A DNA stretch of 64,000 bases, from assembly GCA_963693305.1 (NCBI GenBank), contig OY855905.1:5288701-5352700 (forward strand), given 5' to 3'. This stretch comes from Meandrina meandrites. Its lineage: Eukaryota > Cnidaria > Anthozoa > Scleractinia > Meandrinidae. Below the pieces are notes generated by a model, which saw only the letters and a list, made by a program, of their open reading frames with translations, did not search any database and had not been told where the DNA came from. The position numbers were made by a program, and so were the translations under genes. Of this stretch, positions 63,601 through 64,000 are shown one piece after another (positions within the stretch are counted from its first letter, which is position 1; each line of letters starts with the position of its first letter).

Positions 63601-64000
63601 GGAGTCATTCCCGGTCCTGAAATTATTTGCCGTCCAATTTAGGGATCATTTGCGGGCCTGTGCAGATCGATCTTTTTTCAATATTATTTTAACATACTTA
63701 TCGGCCGCATTTACTGACACGCAAAACAATAGTTCAACAATGTGTTCTCATTTGTGTTCGGTACCCGAAGTATTTCCCAAATCGTTCAATGATAGTTTAG
63801 TGCTAAAACAACTTTCAACTAGCTTTATGTTTACCTTTCTAAACTTGACTAGTACTCCCACTACATAAGTGGCTTCATCTGCTCTGACGGAGAGCAAAGA
63901 GATAAAAAGAAAAACAATCGAAACAAGCTGCTTAGTCACTTTTCTCTTTTTATGAAGAACAAGAAGGAAAAGAGACTCGAATTGAGATGTCTGTTATGCC
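17151..64000 (+). CDS. CUB-Ig-LRR relaxin-receptor-like GPCR, copy 2 (5' complete, 3' cut by window)
   Basis: Seen: 31 exons whose phases join from the ATG at 17151 to the right edge: signal peptide, CUB, Ig-like, LRR N-cap, 22 LRR exons, one more LRR-like exon, 7TM, helix 8 and tail. With the tail of copy 1 the exons total 3,876 nt, exactly 1,292 codons with stop. Known: RXFP1/2-type LGRs usually carry an N-terminal LDLa module followed by about ten LRRs. Here I find no LDLa module, the front is CUB plus Ig, and the array is about twice as long. Inferred role: cell-surface receptor binding a secreted protein or surface ligand through the ectodomain and signalling through the 7TM. All LRR exons are 72 nt in phase 2, so exon skipping keeps the frame. 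The introns hold a foldback element, a retrotransposon and decayed LRR exons. The 3' third is a duplicate of copy 1. Confidence 0.85.
17966..18316 (+). CDS. Copy 2 exon 2: CUB domain
   Basis: 351 nt (117 codons), acceptor TTTTCACAG, donor ACAG|GTTTGT, phase 1 both sides. The fold is called from YFEIRDG, LGIFCEF, a basic-hydrophobic SSGRHMWLKF strand and the closing KFHTNYAAK. One Cys pair is visible (VGCYL, IFCEF); the usual first pair seems absent. Sequons NIT, NQS and NFT suggest glycosylation. CUB domains mediate extracellular protein binding and are not standard in relaxin receptors. Confidence 0.8.
18423..18671 (+). CDS. Copy 2 exon 3: Ig-like domain
   Basis: 249 nt (83 codons), acceptor TTTTCAG, donor GAAA|GTGAGT, phase 1 both sides. 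Core Ig residues are visible: strand B Cys in FLWCPAEGAPAP, strand C Trp in IVWRKNG, and strand F Cys in DNEAFRCEV, with Phe at the usual Tyr. Sequons NHS and NST occur. A single exon with symmetrical phase 1 borders is the normal form for a shuffled Ig module. Confidence 0.82.
19417..19537 (+). CDS. Copy 2 exon 4: LRR N-terminal cap
   Basis: 121 nt, acceptor CTTAACAG, donor TCTT|GTAAGT, phase 1 in and 2 out. It begins RCPGPCKCDHMKG and later has VSCHG, the four-Cys LRRNT pattern, followed by the first half-repeat. It sets the phase used by all later LRR exons. Confidence 0.82.
19538..21157. other. Intron between exons 4 and 5
   Basis: No exon seen. A weak inverted pair occurs at 20340-20430 versus 20455-20565, sharing words such as ATGGTCAGATC / GATATGACCATGG and GAAGTGAC / GTCACTTC, probably a degenerate palindromic repeat. 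Confidence 0.4.
21158..21229 (+). CDS. Copy 2 exon 5: LRR 1
   Basis: 72 nt, acceptor TTGATAG, donor GCT|GTAAGT. It reads NLSNNHLQNLPSGVFANN. NNT forms a glycosylation sequon. Confidence 0.85.
21230..22736. other. Intron between exons 5 and 6
   Basis: No exon seen. A perfect 17-bp inverted repeat (AAATATGTTTTTGGCCC at 22438-22454 and its complement at 22472-22488) encloses a 17-bp loop. Confidence 0.55.
22737..22808 (+). CDS. Copy 2 exon 6: LRR 2
   Basis: 72 nt, acceptor TTGATAG, donor GCT|GTAAGT. It reads ELSKNQLENLPPGAFDNN. It is open, with both splice sites intact. Confidence 0.85.
23233..23273 (+). pseudogene. Decayed LRR pseudo-exon A
   Basis: After a good acceptor (TTGATAG) the start of an LRR exon (GTACTTA) is fused directly to its second half (AATTTTCGAC), so about 30 nt of the centre are missing. 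The donor has become ACAAGC. It cannot be spliced as a normal LRR unit. Confidence 0.8.
23518..23589 (+). CDS. Copy 2 exon 7: LRR 3
   Basis: 72 nt with intact borders (TTGATAG, donor GCT|GTAAGT). It reads YLHGNQLKNLPSGIFDKN. It is nearly identical to exon 10 and belongs to the dimeric repeat of this area. Confidence 0.87.
23828..23899 (+). pseudogene. Decayed LRR pseudo-exon B
   Basis: Full length (72 nt) with an intact TTGATAG acceptor. A TAG stop sits at 23886-23888 where paralogues have CAG, and the donor is GCATAA instead of GTAAGT. It opens LLQNNQLQNLPSGIF before the stop. Confidence 0.85.
24133..24204 (+). CDS. Copy 2 exon 8: LRR 4
   Basis: 72 nt, acceptor ATGTTAG, donor GCT|GTAAGT. 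It reads YLHDNQINKLLSGIFHKT. It is open but more diverged than exons 7 and 10: the conserved Pro of LPSG is Leu. Confidence 0.8.
24435..24506 (+). pseudogene. Decayed LRR pseudo-exon C
   Basis: Full length with a good acceptor. It carries two in-frame TAG codons (after KNLP, and at the CAG position also lost in pseudo-exon B), and the donor is GCAAGT. The shared TAG with B fits their common origin in the dimeric repeat. Confidence 0.85.
24703..24774 (+). CDS. Copy 2 exon 9: LRR 5
   Basis: 72 nt, acceptor TTGTTAG, donor GCT|GTAAGT. It reads DLDNNQLNRLPSGILDKN. Both splice sites are intact. Confidence 0.83.
25157..25228 (+). CDS. Copy 2 exon 10: LRR 6
   Basis: 72 nt, acceptor TTGATAG, donor GCT|GTAAGT. 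It reads YLHGNQLKNLPSGIFDKN, the same as exon 7 over these residues, and differs only near the end (TRLQEL versus TQLLRL). Confidence 0.86.
25468..25539 (+). CDS. Copy 2 exon 11: LRR 7
   Basis: 72 nt, acceptor TTTATAG, donor CTT|GTAAGT. It reads FLRNNQLTNLQSGIFDKN. It is the last LRR exon before the foldback insertion. Confidence 0.83.
25703..30107. mobile_element. 4.4-kb foldback element with long inverted arms
   Basis: Left arm 25703 to about 27357 is repeated in reverse at about 28400-30107, enclosing a spacer of about 1.0 kb. Ends read GACGCGGTCTCTGTTAAAAC and its complement with one change, flanked by TTAA (25699-25702 and 30108-30111). It sits in an LRR intron. Each arm has a short open frame beginning MATFRVKNSLKHYF and one beginning MADELDG or MADALDG, but no transposase is recognisable. 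TTAA targets are used by piggyBac and Kolobok families; assignment is inference. Confidence 0.82.
30948..31055 (-). CDS. Possible first exon of a minus-strand gene or element
   Basis: The minus strand reads 36 codons from ATG at 31055 (MADEGLFMFGDDLEAILDLL) to a consensus donor GAA|GTAAGT at 30948. Context around the ATG (CAACATGGCC) is good. The peptide is acidic and unlike the neighbours. No second exon or product was recognised. It could be the relic of a transposon gene or of a retained small gene. Confidence 0.3.
31643..31701. repeat. (GAAC)n microsatellite, first
   Basis: GAAC repeats between CGATCGGTC and GAGCCATCGATCG. Together with about 350 bp on its left it is homologous to 36240-36640. 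Confidence 0.9.
31876..31947 (+). CDS. Copy 2 exon 12: LRR 8
   Basis: 72 nt, acceptor TTGATAG, donor GCT|GTAAGT. It reads GLVNNQLKKLSSGIFDKN. It lies in the first unit of the 1,516-bp tandem duplication; its twin is exon 14. Confidence 0.85.
33080..33151 (+). CDS. Copy 2 exon 13: LRR 9
   Basis: 72 nt, acceptor TATCCAG, donor TCT|GTAAGT. It reads YLSNNQLKDLPAGIFDKN. Its twin is exon 15. Confidence 0.86.
33392..33463 (+). CDS. Copy 2 exon 14: LRR 10 (duplicate of exon 12)
   Basis: Same sequence as exon 12 at an offset of exactly 1,516 bp, with intact borders. If the duplication is real and not an assembly join, it adds one LRR. Confidence 0.8.
34596..34667 (+). CDS. Copy 2 exon 15: LRR 11 (duplicate of exon 13)
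   Basis: Differs from exon 13 by one silent change (GGA/GGG) and one CAG to CGG change that replaces Gln with Arg near the end (TRLQ versus TRLR). The borders are intact. Confidence 0.8.
35421..35492 (+). CDS. Copy 2 exon 16: LRR 12
   Basis: 72 nt, acceptor TATCCAG, donor TCT|GTAGGT. It reads CLSNNQLKDLSPGMFNTN. It is followed by an 11.7-kb intron that hosts the LTR retrotransposon. Confidence 0.82.
35840..35948. repeat. (ATTC)n microsatellite
   Basis: About 108 bp of ATTC repeats with one interruption (TCACTCGTTC). Confidence 0.97.
36240..36650. repeat. Second copy of the GAAC cassette
   Basis: It matches about 31296-31740: CGAGCTGCATTGTTTGTGTC, CGCTTCTGGAGACGTC, the (GAAC)n tract and CATCGATCGAACGTACC all recur in order. 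At 31.9 kb the cassette leads into an LRR exon; here the LRR exon is missing. Confidence 0.8.
40389..40493 (-). repeat. 3' LTR of the retrotransposon
   Basis: 105 bp, TG...CA ends, nearly identical to 44949-45054 (one-base length difference near CAACAGCC versus CAACACGCC). Confidence 0.93.
40797..44785 (-). pseudogene. Gag-pol of the retrotransposon, broken at two places
   Basis: From the ATG at 44785 the gag region runs to a frameshift near 44500-44513, after which coding continues in another frame. Two zinc knuckles (second CTNCKKMHHFAKVC) lie at about 44020-44130. The protease signature DCGST is near 43830, RT spans about 43280-42750 with IADD near 42930, and the RNase H start (CDASEVG) is near 42475. 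A TAG stop at 42375-42377 interrupts RNase H; the same frame resumes directly. Integrase follows, with an HHCC zinc site at about 41690-41800 and D, D and E core residues near 41590, 41435 and 41320. With two lesions it should not make a complete polyprotein. Otherwise the frame is well preserved. Confidence 0.9.
44949..45054 (-). repeat. 5' LTR of the retrotransposon
   Basis: 106 bp. Near identity to the other LTR implies a fairly recent insertion. Confidence 0.93.
45055..47230. other. Intron between retroelement and exon 17
   Basis: No exon supported. A C-rich tract lies at 46406-46440. Nothing else recognised. Confidence 0.45.
47231..47302 (+). CDS. Copy 2 exon 17: LRR 13
   Basis: 72 nt, acceptor TTGAAAG, donor TCT|GTAAGT. 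It reads YLSNNQLTDLPSGIFIRN. It is close to exons 13 and 15 despite the long intron between. Confidence 0.83.
47473..47544 (+). CDS. Copy 2 exon 18: LRR 14
   Basis: 72 nt, acceptor CTGTAG, donor GTT|GTAAGT. It reads LLDQNTFQNFSESIFEQN, a diverged repeat in which several consensus Leu are Phe. Confidence 0.78.
47640..47990. repeat. TGACTG/TGTGAC hexanucleotide satellite
   Basis: Degenerate GACTGC and regular TGTGAC repeats, with imperfect ACTATGCTGTAACAAAAAAAC duplications on the left. The long open frames here are low-complexity artefacts. Confidence 0.95.
48124..48195 (+). CDS. Copy 2 exon 19: LRR 15
   Basis: 72 nt, acceptor TTGTAG, donor GCT|GTAAGT. It reads CLNHNQLKYLPQNIFKKN. Confidence 0.82.
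48196..49920. other. Intron between exons 19 and 20
   Basis: It contains two diverged copies of an intron module (48290-48480 and 48870-49030, sharing ACAGATTTTATCGA and GGGACAT words) and an interspersed repeat at 49553-49755. No exon seen. Confidence 0.5.
49553..49755. repeat. Interspersed repeat with conserved core
   Basis: It contains AGTCCATCGCAGGGTTACCC and GGTACCCATTTATACACCTG words, which I recognise as a core common in repeats of many invertebrates. The family is not determined from this copy. Confidence 0.5.
49921..49992 (+). CDS. Copy 2 exon 20: LRR 16
   Basis: 72 nt, acceptor TACGCAG, donor ACT|GTGAGT. It reads YLHNNNLVELNGSVFHGL. From here on repeats have a GLxxLxxL second half instead of KNTQL, so they form a different, older subfamily. 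Confidence 0.82.
50405..50577. mobile_element. Harbinger-like MITE, independent insertion
   Basis: Terminal repeats GGGCGCGTTCGTTTGGGA and its complement, TAA target duplication at 50402-50404 and 50578-50580. It lies in the intron between exons 20 and 21. The three-base TWA target and GGG ends fit PIF/Harbinger; the family call is inference. Confidence 0.82.
51004..51075 (+). CDS. Copy 2 exon 21: LRR 17
   Basis: 72 nt, acceptor AACGCAG, donor GCT|GTGAGT. It reads WLQDNNINKLLPNVLIDL. Confidence 0.82.
51178..51440 (+). mobile_element. tRNA-derived SINE
   Basis: It has a tRNA-like head with an A-box-like TTAGAGCGCTGG at 51184-51195 and a B box GGTTCAAATCC at 51219-51229. The anticodon-arm region is CTTGTAATCTGAAGG. 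It is followed by an unrelated non-tRNA body. Cloverleaf pairing at the acceptor stem is poor, so a functional tRNA is unlikely. It lies in an intron of copy 2. Confidence 0.65.
51441..52242. other. Intron remainder before exon 22
   Basis: AT-rich with no exon or recognised element. Confidence 0.4.
52243..52314 (+). CDS. Copy 2 exon 22: LRR 18
   Basis: 72 nt, acceptor TTTTCAG, donor GCT|GTAAGT. It reads DLSNNQLRILPPGLFSSL. Confidence 0.84.
52809..52880 (+). CDS. Copy 2 exon 23: LRR 19
   Basis: 72 nt, acceptor ATGCTAG, donor ACT|GTAAGT. It reads LLLNNKIEDLPAEIFANL. Confidence 0.83.
53557..53628 (+). CDS. Copy 2 exon 24: LRR 20
   Basis: 72 nt, acceptor TGGTTAG, donor TCT|GTAAGT. It reads RLDQNKLKKLHPKLFHGL. 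Confidence 0.83.
53926..53958. repeat. (TGCC)n short tandem repeat
   Basis: About eight TGCC units in the intron before exon 25. Confidence 0.9.
54097..54168 (+). CDS. Copy 2 exon 25: LRR 21
   Basis: 72 nt, acceptor TTTAAG after a T-rich tract, donor AAT|GTGAGT. It reads YLSDNKLQKLPRRIFKGL. Confidence 0.83.
54335..54406 (+). CDS. Copy 2 exon 26: LRR 22
   Basis: 72 nt, acceptor GTCGCAG, donor TCT|GTGAGT. It reads NMFSNKLSSVSTQTFNDI. It is the last LRR exon before the segmental duplication that carries the 7TM half. Confidence 0.82.
54407..58343. other. Intron between exons 26 and 27, containing the duplication boundary
   Basis: The left part (54600-55400) holds repeat sequence, including AGAAAGTTGAAATT iterated near 54660-54715 and a CAAACAAAATGGCGGC word. 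From about 55672 the sequence is unit 2 of the segmental duplication. No exon is supported. Confidence 0.5.
56514..56676. mobile_element. Harbinger-like MITE, duplicated copy in unit 2
   Basis: Same element at the matching place in unit 2, flanked by TAA (56511-56513 and 56677-56679). It was present before the segmental duplication. Confidence 0.8.
58344..58415 (+). CDS. Copy 2 exon 27: final LRR-like exon
   Basis: 72 nt, acceptor TTTACAG, donor AGT|GTAAGA. It encodes the same peptide as 4719-4790 of copy 1 (FMHYNEMYELPKGFF) and differs by a silent change in a Pro codon. Confidence 0.85.
58519..58564. mobile_element. 46-bp inverted-repeat insertion in unit 2
   Basis: Ends CAACCTCGTT and AACGAGGTTG form a perfect 10-bp inverted repeat. 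It is flanked by ATATTTCAC on both sides (58510-58518 and 58565-58573). The matching site in unit 1 has a single ATATTTCAC (4872-4880), so this is a filled versus empty site pair. Confidence 0.85.
59097..60102 (+). CDS. Copy 2 exon 28: hinge plus seven-transmembrane exon
   Basis: This 1,006-nt exon is identical in layout to copy 1. Four residue differences are visible against copy 1: V to M in TM2 (LAMSDG), L to M in TM4 (VGFMIAF), Y to H in ECL2 (FRHHTYY) and T to S in ECL2 (QLSSDK). DRL at the end of TM3 and NSALNPILY in TM7 are kept. The frame is open throughout, so copy 2 is as intact as copy 1. Confidence 0.93.
60436..60520 (+). CDS. Copy 2 exon 29: helix-8 exon
   Basis: Same as 6734-6818 of copy 1, with intact borders (CACACAG, GAAG|GTTAAG). 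Confidence 0.85.
61043..61453. repeat. Inverted-ended interspersed repeat, unit 2 twin
   Basis: Same structure as 7343-7753 and inherited with the segmental duplication. Confidence 0.6.
61746..61823 (+). CDS. Copy 2 exon 30: acidic Gln-rich tail exon
   Basis: Same as 8047-8124 of copy 1, including the weak donor GAG|GTCCTT. Confidence 0.65.
63958..64000 (+). CDS. Copy 2 exon 31: tail micro-exon, cut by window edge
   Basis: It matches 10258-10300 of copy 1. The acceptor triplet is AAG where copy 1 has CAG, so this site should be weaker. The remaining tail exons lie outside the window. Confidence 0.6.

Larger units (their letters stand above)
55672..64000. repeat. Segmental duplication, unit 2
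   Basis: This is the partner of 695-10300. The left boundary falls inside the intron between exons 26 and 27 of copy 2. The unit-specific insertion at 58519-58564 is absent from unit 1. Confidence 0.92.

Noticed and set aside
1..64000. CRISPR arrays, bacterial operons, prophage or rRNA genes
   Set aside because: Nothing of the kind is visible; the tandem repeats are microsatellites and duplicated exons of an animal gene.

Overview
This window looks like nuclear DNA of an animal. The best fit is an anthozoan cnidarian (stony coral, corallimorph or anemone), judged from intron-rich genes, short phase-symmetric exons, AT-rich introns and many small inverted-repeat elements. The species assignment is inference. 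There is no bacterial-style gene organisation.

The window is dominated by two tandem, same-strand (+) genes for leucine-rich-repeat G-protein-coupled receptors whose 7TM region is of the relaxin-receptor (RXFP, type C LGR) kind. Gene copy 1 enters from the left. Only its last leucine-rich repeat (LRR) exon (4719-4790), 7TM exon (5389-6394), helix-8 exon (6734-6818) and five small tail exons are inside, ending at a stop at 11497-11499. Gene copy 2 starts at 17151 and runs off the right edge. Its exons are a signal peptide (17151-17193), a CUB domain (17966-18316), an Ig-like domain (18423-18671), an N-terminal LRR cap (19417-19537), then 22 single-LRR exons of exactly 72 nt each (21158 to 54406), a final LRR-like exon (58344-58415), the 7TM exon (59097-60102) and tail exons to the edge. 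All splice phases I read by hand agree. With the tail borrowed from copy 1, the exon lengths sum to a whole number of codons, predicting a receptor of about 1,290 residues.

The LRR array is the remarkable part. Every unit is 72 nt and bounded by phase-2 introns, so any exon can be skipped, gained or lost without shifting the frame. The array shows duplication in progress. There is a dimeric repeat of about 610 bp at 23.2-25.6 kb with three decayed pseudo-exons carrying stops, deletions or dead donors. There is also a near-identical 1,516-bp tandem duplication at 31795-34826 that doubled two exons. The 7TM half of the gene is itself duplicated: about 0.7-10.3 kb matches about 55.7-64.0 kb, and the two 7TM exons differ at only four residues.

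The introns hold mobile DNA. A 4.4-kb foldback element flanked by TTAA has arms of about 1.65 kb (25703-30107). A Ty3/gypsy-type LTR retrotransposon lies on the minus strand (40389-45054), with LTRs of 105-106 bp and two visible coding breaks. There are three Harbinger-like MITEs with TAA target duplications, a 46-bp inverted-repeat insertion with a 9-bp target duplication (58519-58564), a tRNA-derived SINE, and several microsatellites. The 5.6 kb between the two receptor genes (11.5-17.15 kb) shows no gene I can support.
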